Below are positions 34,449 through 42,724 of a DNA stretch of 54,183 nucleotides, one piece after another. The notes under the pieces were generated by a model, which was not told the DNA's origin, ran no database searches, and saw only the letters and a list, made by a program, of their open reading frames with translations. Within the stretch, counting starts at the first letter, position 1, and every line of letters begins with the position of its first letter. The DNA lies in the NCBI GenBank assembly GCA_903822005.1, contig CAIJNL010000004.1:1-54183 (forward strand), read 5' to 3'. The DNA comes from an uncultured Nitrospiraceae bacterium. Lineage in GTDB: Bacteria; Nitrospirota; Thermodesulfovibrionia; Thermodesulfovibrionales; Dissulfurispiraceae. A program made the position numbers and the translations under genes.

Positions 34449-36179
34449 TTATGCCTGCTTTCGCCCAAAAGGCTTCAGGCGTTTCAGTAACTGGTCCACT
34501 TCAAGCGTGTTGAGGACATCTTTTTTTTCGAGCCAGCCGCGCCTGGCGATTGATACCCCGTAATTCATAAAATTGAATTGTGCTGTAACATGCACATCGG
34601 TGCTTATGGCAACGGGCACGCCCATCTCTTTTGCCCTTTTGACGTATGCGTCGCTCAAATCCAGGCGAAGCGGATGGGCATTGATCTCGATCGCGGTCCC
34701 TGTCTGTCTTGCCGCCTTTAATACTGCATCCATGTCCACCTCGTATGCTTCACGCTCACCGAGCAGCCTCCCTGTCGGATGCGCGATGATACTGACAAAA
34801 GGGTTCTTCATTGCTGCCACAATGCGTGACGTTATCTGTTCCCGAGTCTGCCTGAAACCTGAATGTATTGATGCCACTACAATATCGAGCATCCCGAGGG
34901 CATCGTCAGGCAGATCGAGAGAGCCGTCACTCTTTATATCGACCTCAGTGCCGTGAAGAATCCTGAAGTTTTTGATTTTTTTGTTCAGGGCATCGATCTC
35001 TTTCTTCTGGTCCATCAGCCTTTCGACTGTCAGGCCATGCGCGACGCCAAGACTCTGGGTGTGATCGGTCAGCGCGAAATAGCCATAGCCATGATTTCTG
35101 GCTGCTTCGACAAGCTGTTCAAAGGTATGGCTGCCGTCGCTCCATTTTGAATGCACATGAAGGTCGCCCCTGATGTCCTCAAGTGCGACAAGCTGCGGCA
35201 GTCTGCCTTCCATCGCAGCCTCAATCTCGCCGCGGTCTTCGCGCATTTCAGGCGGAACATACTGCAGCCCGAGTATCCTGTACGCGTCCTCTTCATTTTC
35301 GCCGCCAAGCTTTTTGTTGTCCCTGACCCTGAATATCCCGTATTCGTTTATGGAGAGCCCTTTTTTCACAGCCATCTCGCGCAGCCTCACATTGTGCTCC
35401 TTGCTTCCGGTGAAGTAAGCGAGGGCGGCCCCGTAGGATTCTGGACCGACTATGCGCAGGTCGACCTGCAGGCCTTCCGTGAGAATGACGCTCGATCTGG
35501 TAGGCCCATGCATAAGCACATCCCTGACATGCGGAAGGCTGATGAAGGCCTGCATGGCAGCTTCTGGGTCGTCGGACATCGCGAGTATATCGATGTCCTT
35601 TACAGTATCTTTCCATCTGCGGATACTGCCAGCGATATCGATCTTTTTGATACGCGTTTTTTTCGTGAATTGTTCGACAATGTCCTGTGCCAGGGGAAGG
35701 ACCCTGCCCAGCGGTTGGCGTTCCATGCCGCGTTTCAGCATTGCGATCCCCTTCAGTATGTTCTCCTCTGTCTTTGCCTTGATGCCCGGCAGGCCGGCAA
35801 GCTTATGTTCAGCCGCGAGTTTTTCAAGTTCCTCAATGCTCTTTATGTGGAGTTTGTCATAAAGAAGCATGGCGGTCCTTGGGCCGAGTCCGGGAATAGT
35901 CTCAAGTGTAAGGACTATCTGAGGTATGTCTTTTTTCAGTTCCTCATGCGCAGCCATCTTTCCGGTACTTACATACTCGATGATCTTCGCGGCGAGGTCT
36001 TTACCGATGCCCGGCACTTTTATCAGCTCCTCTTCCGGCAGGTCTTCTATATTGCCGGCCATCCCCTCAACATTTTGAGCGGCCCTTCGGTAGGCCCTTA
36101 TGCGGAACCGGTTATCGTTCCTGATTTCGAGAAGGTCTGCGATCTCGTTGAATATATCTGCTATTTTCCGGTTCTTCAT
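34449..36179 (-). CDS. polX: Family X DNA polymerase with PHP nuclease domain
   Basis: A 576-residue repair protein. The N-terminal 8-kDa-like and helix-hairpin-helix part contains LIKVPGIGKDLAAKI and LETIPGLGPRTA. The polymerase domain has the nucleotidyltransferase motif GSIRRWKDTVKDIDIL with the DxD aspartates, and a further QVDLR. The C-terminal PHP domain has DLHVHSKWSDG, LTDHTQ, HGTEVDI, IIAHP and STDVH, so both active sites look intact. It probably fills gaps in base-excision repair and trims 3' ends. AGAAAGGA precedes the ATG. It diverges from the sigma-factor gene. Confidence 0.93.
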   Translation of the reverse strand: MKNRKIADIFNEIADLLEIRNDNRFRIRAYRRAAQNVEGMAGNIEDLPEEELIKVPGIGKDLAAKIIEYVSTGKMAAHEELKKDIPQIVLTLETIPGLGPRTAMLLYDKLHIKSIEELEKLAAEHKLAGLPGIKAKTEENILKGIAMLKRGMERQPLGRVLPLAQDIVEQFTKKTRIKKIDIAGSIRRWKDTVKDIDILAMSDDPEAAMQAFISLPHVRDVLMHGPTRSSVILTEGLQVDLRIVGPESYGAALAYFTGSKEHNVRLREMAVKKGLSINEYGIFRVRDNKKLGGENEEDAYRILGLQYVPPEMREDRGEIEAAMEGRLPQLVALEDIRGDLHVHSKWSDGSHTFEQLVEAARNHGYGYFALTDHTQSLGVAHGLTVERLMDQKKEIDALNKKIKNFRILHGTEVDIKSDGSLDLPDDALGMLDIVVASIHSGFRQTREQITSRIVAAMKNPFVSIIAHPTGRLLGEREAYEVDMDAVLKAARQTGTAIEINAHPLRLDLSDAYVKRAKEMGVPVAISTDVHVTAQFNFMNYGVSIARRGWLEKKDVLNTLEVDQLLKRLKPFGRKQA

Positions 36180-36230
36180 GGCGTGTCCTTTCTTCCTCTT
36201 TTTCCCCTCTTCCGATATTATACAAAGGTA

Positions 36231-36258
36231 TTGAAATCAGGCATATAATAGGTATAGA
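36231..36258 (+). promoter_or_regulatory. Possible promoter of the ECF sigma operon
   Basis: TTGAAA (36231-36236), 16 bases, TATAGA (36253-36258). A TATAAT on the opposite strand nearby (36225-36220) may serve divergent polX. No separate ECF-type promoter was identified. Confidence 0.4.
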
Positions 36259-36299
36259 ATTCGCGTAAGACAGTACAGGCAATATTTGAGGGAACTAAT

Positions 36300-36920
36300 T
36301 TGGCACAGGCAATGTCTAAACTATCAGAGAATGCAGAAACAGGCTTCATGGATGAGGACAGGGAACTCGTCCTGCGCAGCCAAAAAGGGGATGATGATGC
36401 CTTTGAGCAGCTTGTGCTCAGGCACCAGAAAAAGATGGTAAACATTGCCTTCAGAATAACAGGGACGTATGAAGATGCGTGCGATGTTGCGCAGGACGCC
36501 TTTGTCTCGGCCTATAAGGAGATACAGCGGTTCGAGTGCAAATCGCGCTTTTCGACCTGGCTGTATACCATTACGGTAAACCTGTCGAAGAACCGTCTCA
36601 AGCAGATTATTACTGCAAGGAACAGGCACGAGGTCTCGATACATGCGGAAGAGGGGGCCATCAGCATCGATCCTCCGTCAGCAGACCCAAACGCGCTCGA
36701 GATGCTCGAAAAGCGTGATATCAAAAAGGGCGTGCAGGACTGCATAGCAAAACTTGAGGAAGACTTCAGGGTAGTTGTTGTACTCAGGGACATTCAGGGC
36801 TTTGCATATAACGAGATTGGTGCCATGCTTAAAGTGGCAGAGGGCACGGTCAAGTCGCGCCTTTTCAGGGCGAGAGAGATGCTAAAGAAATGTCTGAAGG
36901 GAAGGTTTGGAGAACTATGA
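36300..36920 (+). CDS. ECF-type RNA polymerase sigma factor (RpoE-like)
   Basis: A 206-residue sigma-70 family group 4 factor. Region 2: ELVLRSQKGDDDAFEQLV, then DACDVAQDAFVSAYKEI and RFSTWLYTITVNLSKNRLK. Region 4: FRVVVVLRDIQGFAYNEIGAMLKVAEGTVKSRLFRAREML. The TTG at 36300 follows GAGGGA at a 6-base spacing; ATGs at 36312 and 36348 are weaker options. The stop overlaps the anti-sigma start by ATGA. It probably directs an envelope-related regulon that may include the VIT-vWA gene downstream. Confidence 0.9.
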   Translation: MAQAMSKLSENAETGFMDEDRELVLRSQKGDDDAFEQLVLRHQKKMVNIAFRITGTYEDACDVAQDAFVSAYKEIQRFECKSRFSTWLYTITVNLSKNRLKQIITARNRHEVSIHAEEGAISIDPPSADPNALEMLEKRDIKKGVQDCIAKLEEDFRVVVVLRDIQGFAYNEIGAMLKVAEGTVKSRLFRAREMLKKCLKGRFGEL

Positions 36921-38035
36921 AGGGCTGCTCAAATATCCGCGAACAGCTTTCCGCTTACATTGACGGCAAACTTTCAGCCGAAGAGGTGAAGCTCGTTGAA
37001 GGGCATCTTGCTGAATGCCCGCAATGCTCTGCCGCGCTTTCAGATATCAAAAAAGTAGTCGCGCACCTGCAGGGGCTAGAGCAGGTGGAGCCTCCTGCCT
37101 GGTTCACCCAGAAGGTCATGGCCAGGGTGCGTAGCACGGAGCGTGCTTCTGAGCGCAAAGGCCTGCTTAATTGGTTCTTCCGGCCGCTTTATGTAACTGC
37201 GCCGATTGGCGCCCTGGCAACCGCGCTGCTGGCAGTAACTACCTACTTTATATTCCAGGGCGTTATTGGTGATATGCCGACTGAGCGGGCGGTGCGTGAC
37301 TCTGAAATACCGCAGCAGATTGCCGTGCCTGAGAAAGCGCCGGAGCAGAAGCGCGCGCCTCAAAAACCGCAAAGGGCAGCCGAGGGTGTAACAAAGGAAG
37401 AGACAGTCGGAACGTATACGAAGGCTTATGAGCCGGCGATAAGGGCTGAAATGTCCGCGCAGAAATCGAGAGGGGATGCCGGGACAGGACCGGGGGACAG
37501 CTATGCTCCAGCTCCAAGGACGAAGTATCATGTTGCAGGGCCTGCTTATGCTCCAGCACCTGCACCCGAAATGAAGGTTGGCGTTGCCGCAGCTCCTGCC
37601 ACATCCGCAAGGGAATCGGAATACAGGGCGTCAGGCAATGTTACCAAGGCCAAACACGCCATGGCTCCCGGGGTATCCCGGTCACAATCTTATGACAAGG
37701 CTGCGGTAATGCGTGATGAAGACACTTACGCGACCTCAAAAAAGTACAAGCCCATGATGGTTGAAAAGGCGCCGGTCTCGTTTCATATTGCGGCTGATGA
37801 TACCGCGGCAGCGGGAAAAGTAGTTGTTGCGGCAGCCAATGAATATCATGGCAGCAATATTAAGACTGATATCATCGGAGACAAGACTATTGTACGCGCT
37901 GAGCTGAGCGTGTCATGGCTGCCCATGTTTTTTGAGAAGATCAAAAAGGCGGGAGTGGTGCAGGAAAAGATGGCGCCCATGTTCGCGGATGTAAGCAGCG
38001 TTCAGATTACGGTCGAGATAATCGGGTCAAAGTAG
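36917..38035 (+). CDS. Membrane anti-sigma factor with zf-HC2 domain
   Basis: About 372 residues. The N-terminal ZAS zinc finger has C4 and H30-x3-C34-x2-C37 (VEGHLAECPQC) and would bind the sigma factor. One membrane helix lies at about 95-115 (APIGALATALLAVTTYFIF). A long periplasmic part follows, rich in Ala, Pro and Lys, with repeated YAPAP segments, then a folded C-terminal domain (about 285-372, ending VQITVEIIGSK). The ATG at 36917 overlaps the sigma stop and follows TTTGGAG. Release of the sigma factor could follow periplasmic signals or proteolysis. Confidence 0.85.
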   Translation: MKGCSNIREQLSAYIDGKLSAEEVKLVEGHLAECPQCSAALSDIKKVVAHLQGLEQVEPPAWFTQKVMARVRSTERASERKGLLNWFFRPLYVTAPIGALATALLAVTTYFIFQGVIGDMPTERAVRDSEIPQQIAVPEKAPEQKRAPQKPQRAAEGVTKEETVGTYTKAYEPAIRAEMSAQKSRGDAGTGPGDSYAPAPRTKYHVAGPAYAPAPAPEMKVGVAAAPATSARESEYRASGNVTKAKHAMAPGVSRSQSYDKAAVMRDEDTYATSKKYKPMMVEKAPVSFHIAADDTAAAGKVVVAAANEYHGSNIKTDIIGDKTIVRAELSVSWLPMFFEKIKKAGVVQEKMAPMFADVSSVQITVEIIGSK

Positions 38036-38044
38036 GTACAAAGG

Positions 38045-38515
38045 TTAACTGGGCTGAATGCCTTGAGCGTCTTTTCCCGGCCATGCCTCGCCAACGGCCA
38101 GCCGGATCTTATCCGCAAGCTGAGTTCTTATCATGAAGGGCACATCTGGCACCTTCGCAAATCTGAAACTGGTCATCCTGAAGAAGAAAAATTTCTGTTC
38201 TGTTATTGTTATGTCCGACCACGGAATAAACAGGGGCGGATGTCCAATGCGGAACATCCATAGTACAGCTAAATAGATGCCTTTCCGGCTGGCCGTGATA
38301 TTCAGACAATTGCGATACGCAAAACCCAGACGGGTAGAGCCGCTCTGCCAGGACCATTTGGTCCCTTCTATCTTTTCTTCGGCCCGGTATGCCTTGCCAA
38401 GCGCCTGCCAGCCTCCGACCACTGACAAAAGAAGACAGACAAAAATCCACATTCCCAAAAAGAATGAAATAAATATGAGCGGTAACACTTCCGGGCTTAT
38501 TGAATTAAATATCAT
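38045..38515 (-). CDS. Small membrane protein of unknown function
   Basis: A 156-residue protein with one or two hydrophobic segments (about 8-36, and a weaker one around 80-90) and a basic, aromatic-rich cytoplasmic-looking part: FIPWSDITITEQKFFFFRMTSFRF. No family is recognised; the pattern resembles small membrane proteins with a PH-like fold, which is a guess. It converges with the anti-sigma gene, 9 bases apart. Confidence 0.6.
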   Translation of the reverse strand: MIFNSISPEVLPLIFISFFLGMWIFVCLLLSVVGGWQALGKAYRAEEKIEGTKWSWQSGSTRLGFAYRNCLNITASRKGIYLAVLWMFRIGHPPLFIPWSDITITEQKFFFFRMTSFRFAKVPDVPFMIRTQLADKIRLAVGEAWPGKDAQGIQPS

Positions 38516-38689
38516 TCTCCTTTTCCACTCCTTGGTTGCTCACGATTGAACGGTCGCCGCCCATATTCTTTCAAAGACTCTCGGTAACTGTCAAGGCAAT
38601 GGTACGCTTTACTATTCCCAGCAATGAGGCGATAATTGAGAGGATTAAAAAATAAGGAGCCAAGCGGTAATGCCACTCTCATTAAACTA

Positions 38690-38718
38690 TTACCCCCTCT
38701 TATCTCAAGAGGGGGTAA
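38690..38718. repeat. REP-like palindrome, copy 1
   Basis: TTACCCCCTCTT (38690-38701) pairs perfectly with AAGAGGGGGTAA (38707-38718) around a 5-base loop. Its 23-base core, read on the minus strand, matches copy 2 at 22 of 23 positions. Confidence 0.75.
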
Positions 38719-38770
38719 AAACCGATGCGAAACTCTGATTATATAAAGCATTTCCTCTCTTTTATCGGTC

Positions 38771-38793
38771 CCCCCTCTTAAGATAAGAGGGGG
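38771..38793. repeat. REP-like palindrome, copy 2 (inverted)
   Basis: CCCCCTCTTA (38771-38780) pairs with TAAGAGGGGG (38784-38793) around AGA. It is an inverted near-copy of the first palindrome, 52 bases away. A CAGGGGGAGTTATG tail follows, typical of dispersed repeat ends in metagenomic genomes as far as I recall. Confidence 0.75.
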
Positions 38794-38907
38794 CAGGGGG
38801 AGTTATGAAGCCTTTGAGCGCGCAAATCATTTCCTCAATCCCCGGGGAACTTTTTCATGGTATGAACTGTCCAATAATCAGAAGTCGAATAATCAGGGGG
38901 TTTTATC

Positions 38908-41280
38908 ATGGCACGTTTTTTTAAAATAACAGCTGTTTTTGGGATTTTACTGCTTCTTGTTGCTCTGGGGGCAGAGGCAAAGCAGATGATTGCGGACAAA
39001 AAGGACGACAAGACCCTGTCGCCCTACTTCTTTGTCAAAAGCGATGACCCTTCAGTTGACCAGCTACCGCTGAAATCGACCTCGGCGGAGGTAAACATAT
39101 CGGGCGTCATTGCTGATGTCAGGGTCACCCAGGTATACAAGAACGAGGGCAAGCGTCCCATTGAGGCCATCTATGTATTCCCTGCCTCAACCCGCGCCGC
39201 GGTATACGGCATGAAGATGACCATAGGCACGCGTACCATTGTCGCAAAGATAAACAAGCGCGAAGAGGCCAGGAAGGAATACGAAAAGGCAAAGCAGGAG
39301 GGCAAGAGCGCCTCGCTGCTTGAGCAGCAGCGGCCGAACGTGTTTCAGATGAATGTGGCGAACATCATGCCCGGAGACAACATCAAGGTCGAGCTCAGCT
39401 ATACCGAACTCCTTGTTCCTGAAGACAAGGTTTATGATTTTGTTTATCCGACGGTGGTCGGCCCGCGTTATTCAAATCAGCCTGCTGCAACAGCTCCGCA
39501 GCAGGACAAGTGGGTAGAAAACCCGTTCACGCATTCGGGTGAAGCCCCGGCATATGCGTTCGACATTACAGTAAATCTGGCAGCAGGGCTTCCGGTAAAG
39601 GATATTCACTGCACCTCTCATAAAGTGAATGTGGCCTTTGACGGTCCGACTACCGCTGCCATAAAGCTTGATGCTTCCGAGAAGAGCGGCGGCAACAGGG
39701 ACTACATACTCAAATACAGGCTCGACGGCGACAAGATCGAATCAGGCCTGCTCCTCTACAAGGGAGACAAGGAGAATTTCTTTCTGCTTATGATGCAGCC
39801 GCCAAAACGGGTGGAGCTTTCAGAGATCCCGCCGAGGGAATATATCTTTATCGTGGATGTTTCTGGATCGATGTACGGTTTTCCGCTCGAACTCTCCAAA
39901 AAACTGCTTAGAGACTTGATCGGCAATCTCAGGCCCACGGACATGTTCAACTTGATACTCTTTTCGGGCGGTTCAAAGGTGATGTCCGAAAAGTCTGTTC
40001 CGGCGATCAAAGAGAACATAGATAACGCGCTTTATGTAATCGACAAGCAGAAGGGCGGGGGCGGCACAGAACTTCTGCCTGCAGTAAAGCGGGCGCTCGC
40101 AATGCCGCGCACTAAGGGTTTCTCACGGAGTGTTATCATTGCGACTGACGGCCTCGTAACTGTCGAGACAGAGATATTCGATCTGATCCGCAAGAACCTT
40201 GGTGACGCGAATATGTTTACCTTCGGCATAGGATCGAGTGTGAACAGGTATATCCTCGAGGGCATGGCGCGCGCGGGCATGGGCGAGCCGTTCGTTATAA
40301 CCACAGAGGCCGAGGCAGCAGTGCAGGGAGAGAAGTTCCGCAAGATCGTGCAGACCCCTGTGCTCACAGGCATCAAACTGAATTTCGGAAAGTTTGAGGC
40401 ATACGATGTAGAGCCGATAAGTATACCCGATATTATGGCTGACCGTCCTGTGATCGTATTCGGCAAGTGGCGCGGCAGTCCAAAGGGTATTATAATCCTA
40501 AAGGGCAAGGCAGGCAACAGAGATTACACGGAAAGTATAAATGTTGCAAAGGTCAAAACCGTTGAAACAAATTCGGCGCTCAGATATCTCTGGGCCCGCC
40601 ACAGGATAACAATGCTTTCGGATTACAGCTTCCTGAAGCAGGACGACAAGAAAGAGAAGAGGGTCGAAGAGGTGACTCAGCTCGGCCTGAAGTATAACCT
40701 GCTGACAGCTTACACATCATTTGTAGCGATTGATTCCGAGGTCCGCAATAAAGAAGGAGATTCCGCGACAGTAAAACAGCCGCTGCCAATGCCGCAGGGC
40801 GTGTCGGATTATGCGGTGGGATCATATCACGCGGCCCCTTTTGTATCAGGAGGGGTAAGGTACAAGGCGAGCAGGCCGGTTGCGGATGCGCGCAAGGGAT
40901 CTGCCGGATACGCGCCCAGTGAGCCAAGGGAAGACTTGGCTGCCGCGCCTGAGACAAAACCGGCTGATATTTCGAGGCAGCCCCGGGTAGTGATCGAAAA
41001 GATAGAGGTTTCGGACAGCTCAACAAAAGGAACTATTTCAAAGACCGCATTTGGACATATACCCGAGCTGCAAAACTGTAATGCCGCCGGCCTGCGCGGC
41101 AAGATGACAGTAAAGGTCACAATCACTCCTGAAGGCAAGGTAAAGAGCGCTGTCGTAACTTCAGACGCAATAAAGAACGCTGCCCTTAAGAAATGCGTTA
41201 CTGACGCGATCCTGAAATGGTTGTTCACAGCACTGCAGACCGGCACTGATACAACAGCAAGATTAACGCTGGTCTTCTAG
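38908..41280 (+). CDS. VIT-vWA protein with TonB/AgmX-like C-terminal domain
   Basis: A 790-residue exported protein. Signal peptide 1-24; VIT domain about 50-180 (VRVTQVYKNEGKRPIEAIYVFP); von Willebrand A domain about 310-475 with a complete metal site: DVSGS (317-321), T387 and D414 (IATDG). A linker of low complexity (about 640-700) follows. The last 85 residues (MTVKVTITPEGKVKSAVVTSD, then LKKCVTDAILKWLF) resemble the TonB/AgmX C-terminal fold. It is probably an envelope adhesion or assembly protein. It lies downstream of the ECF sigma / anti-sigma pair, a frequent partnership for VIT-vWA genes, but a 390-base gap and an opposing gene separate them. Confidence 0.88.
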   Translation: MARFFKITAVFGILLLLVALGAEAKQMIADKKDDKTLSPYFFVKSDDPSVDQLPLKSTSAEVNISGVIADVRVTQVYKNEGKRPIEAIYVFPASTRAAVYGMKMTIGTRTIVAKINKREEARKEYEKAKQEGKSASLLEQQRPNVFQMNVANIMPGDNIKVELSYTELLVPEDKVYDFVYPTVVGPRYSNQPAATAPQQDKWVENPFTHSGEAPAYAFDITVNLAAGLPVKDIHCTSHKVNVAFDGPTTAAIKLDASEKSGGNRDYILKYRLDGDKIESGLLLYKGDKENFFLLMMQPPKRVELSEIPPREYIFIVDVSGSMYGFPLELSKKLLRDLIGNLRPTDMFNLILFSGGSKVMSEKSVPAIKENIDNALYVIDKQKGGGGTELLPAVKRALAMPRTKGFSRSVIIATDGLVTVETEIFDLIRKNLGDANMFTFGIGSSVNRYILEGMARAGMGEPFVITTEAEAAVQGEKFRKIVQTPVLTGIKLNFGKFEAYDVEPISIPDIMADRPVIVFGKWRGSPKGIIILKGKAGNRDYTESINVAKVKTVETNSALRYLWARHRITMLSDYSFLKQDDKKEKRVEEVTQLGLKYNLLTAYTSFVAIDSEVRNKEGDSATVKQPLPMPQGVSDYAVGSYHAAPFVSGGVRYKASRPVADARKGSAGYAPSEPREDLAAAPETKPADISRQPRVVIEKIEVSDSSTKGTISKTAFGHIPELQNCNAAGLRGKMTVKVTITPEGKVKSAVVTSDAIKNAALKKCVTDAILKWLFTALQTGTDTTARLTLVF

Positions 41281-41300
41281 GAACCTTCACGCATATGACT

Positions 41301-41336
41301 CATGAAAAGGCCCTGCTTAGGCAGGGCCTTTTCATG
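41301..41336. terminator. Long perfect hairpin terminator
   Basis: CATGAAAAGGCCCTGC (41301-41316) and GCAGGGCCTTTTCATG (41321-41336) form a perfect 16-base stem with loop TTAG, 20 bases after the VIT-vWA stop. Confidence 0.85.
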
Positions 41337-41484
41337 TCCTGCCTGTGGTATACTGATGCGAATAAAACCACACAGGCAAAATTACAGACATGATGTCATC
41401 GTGATTAGCGCAAGGCCTTGCCTGCGCTGAATGCGGTCCATACCGGATTGAGATGACACTTATACTGCTGGAGGATAAAAAACA

Positions 41485-41820
41485 ATGACGGACAGGATCT
41501 GGAGCATGAAGAAAGTCGCGGCCCTGACAATATTCATTTTTGTATTCGCTGTCAGCTCTATGGCGGGCGCGGTAGTAATGAACGGCAAAGAGGTGAAGCA
41601 GCATGTTGGTAATATTGTGTCTCACAATGACAGGACCGGCGAGGTCGTTATCAAGACCGACAGCTCGACAGGCCACTGGAAGGTAAGCCATCGGACAGCG
41701 GTATTTTTCGGGAAGGACCGGTTGTCACTTTCCGATATCTGGGGCAAGACAAAAAAAGTAAGGGCCCATGTTTCCCAGGATGGAGAGATCCAGAGGATAA
41801 CAGTCCTGGAGTGGAAATAG
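41485..41820 (+). CDS. Small exported protein of unknown function
   Basis: A 111-residue protein with a signal peptide (KKVAALTIFIFVFAVSSMAGA). The mature part of about 80 residues is beta-rich (VGNIVSHNDRTGEVVIKTD, VRAHVSQDGEIQRITVLEW), with an OB- or SH3-like strand pattern. No family is recognised. GGAGG lies 10 bases before the ATG at 41485; an internal ATG at 41506 is the alternative. Confidence 0.65.
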   Translation: MTDRIWSMKKVAALTIFIFVFAVSSMAGAVVMNGKEVKQHVGNIVSHNDRTGEVVIKTDSSTGHWKVSHRTAVFFGKDRLSLSDIWGKTKKVRAHVSQDGEIQRITVLEWK

Positions 41821-41912
41821 CATTTATTCCGCAAGACTGCTGTCTTTTATGACGCCTGAAGTCGTATATCAGCGCCCGGGCAAAGCAATCAGTTAAAAAG
41901 CCGCATGGGCGT

Positions 41913-41943
41913 TTGACAATGAAGTCCGGGTATTTGTTATATT
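41913..41943 (+). promoter_or_regulatory. Ferredoxin promoter
   Basis: TTGACA (41913-41918) and TATATT (41938-41943) with a 19-base spacer (18 if read as TTATAT). Confidence 0.6.
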
Positions 41944-41997
41944 AAAAAGTTACGGATAAACCTATTCGTGCAAGATAATATACAAGGAGGGAACAAC

Positions 41998-42183
41998 ATG
42001 TATTCTGTTAAGGTTGATGTTAACAAGTGTAATGGTTGCGAAGAGTGTGTAAACACCTGTCCGACTTCCGTATTCGCAATGGAGAACGGCAAGAGCGACC
42101 CTTACCAGGCCAGCGAGTGTGTCGGTTGCCAGAGCTGCATCGGCGTATGCCCGACTGAAGCGATCACTGTTACTGAAGAGTAA
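41998..42183 (+). CDS. 2[4Fe-4S] ferredoxin
   Basis: A 61-residue ferredoxin with two complete cluster motifs, CNGCEECVNTCP and CVGCQSCIGVCP, and little else. It is a low-potential electron carrier of anaerobic metabolism. AAGGAGGG precedes the ATG at 41998; an in-frame ATG 30 bases upstream lacks a ribosome site. It has its own promoter and terminator, so it is a single-gene unit. Partners are not encoded next to it. Confidence 0.92.
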   Translation: MYSVKVDVNKCNGCEECVNTCPTSVFAMENGKSDPYQASECVGCQSCIGVCPTEAITVTEE

Positions 42184-42204
42184 TAAACAGGAAAATTTCG
42201 AAAC

Positions 42205-42236
42205 AAAAAGGAGCGCCGCTGCGGCGCTCCTTTTTT
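42205..42236. terminator. Terminator after the ferredoxin gene
   Basis: GGAGCGCC (42210-42217) pairs with GGCGCTCC (42223-42230), flanked by A and T runs. It works for the ferredoxin gene and possibly also for the convergent TusA-like gene. Confidence 0.88.
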
Positions 42237-42261
42237 AATGTTTTTTTAGCGACATCCCGCG

Positions 42262-42507
42262 TCAGGTCTTTTTAATGAATAACTCCCACCTGTCGGCAAG
42301 TTTAACGGCATCAAAGGTATAACCCATCTTTTCCGCATAGCGCGGTATGCTGTCTTCAGCGGATTCGGGCGCGTCGCAGAGTATCTTCAGCACCTGCCCG
42401 TTTTCTGCCTGGTCCATTTTTTTCTTTGTCATATATAGCGGGAACGGCAGCGCCTTTCCGCGAACATCCAGAGTCTCGAACGGGGCCTGGTCTTTCAGGT
42501 CAGCCAT
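42262..42507 (-). CDS. TusA/SirA-like protein lacking the catalytic cysteine
   Basis: An 81-residue protein with the TusA-type fold pattern: FETLDVRGKALPFPLYMTKKKM, then GQVLKILCDAPES and YAEKMGYTF. The family motif L-D-x-x-G-x-x-C-P-x-P reads LDVRGKALPFP here, with leucine in place of the sulfur-carrying cysteine. A single cysteine remains further on (KILCDAP). It is therefore not a standard sulfur carrier; it may bind partners or be a divergent relative. It lies convergent to the ferredoxin gene and divergent from rdgB. Confidence 0.78.
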   Translation of the reverse strand: MADLKDQAPFETLDVRGKALPFPLYMTKKKMDQAENGQVLKILCDAPESAEDSIPRYAEKMGYTFDAVKLADRWELFIKKT

Positions 42508-42678
42508 GCATACCTCCGTAAATCAACCTCTCTTATTCTAACATCTTTTTTGCGCCAATTTCCGCTGGCACGACAATCAGGACAGGATTTATTCTCCCGC
42601 TCGAAATACGCTTTAATAACAGCGTAAAAAAACGCTTGACTTATTTTTGAAACTTATGATTTGGTTGATTAAAAAACC

Positions 42679-42708
42679 TTGCAAATTGGTCTGACAACTG
42701 CTTACAAT
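42679..42708 (+). promoter_or_regulatory. Promoter of rdgB
   Basis: TTGCAA (42679-42684), 18 bases, TACAAT (42703-42708). The predicted start at about 42715 leaves a leader of only about 10 bases, without a ribosome site. Confidence 0.5.
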
Positions 42709-42724
42709 GTATTTTAAAATGCTA

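Larger units (their letters stand above)
38516..38907. other. 390-base intergenic stretch without a gene
   Basis: No convincing coding frame is seen on either strand. It contains the inverted pair of hairpins described separately (38690-38793), a G-rich run after the second hairpin, and near the right end the leader of the VIT-vWA gene. The divergent neighbours imply that promoters lie here, but none matches consensus well. Confidence 0.7.

Noticed and set aside
34440-34462. Palindrome AAGCAGGCAT / ATGCCTGCTT at the end of polX
   Set aside because: It may help end transcription, but it overlaps the polX stop region and lacks a proper T run, so it was not listed as a terminator.
35151-36248. 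A 365-codon open frame antisense to polX
   Set aside because: The minus-strand frame encodes intact polymerase and PHP motifs; the opposite frame is a shadow.
38701-38800. The repeated palindromes as a possible CRISPR array
   Set aside because: Only two units, in opposite orientation, with a spacer unlike CRISPR; they fit REP-type repeats better.
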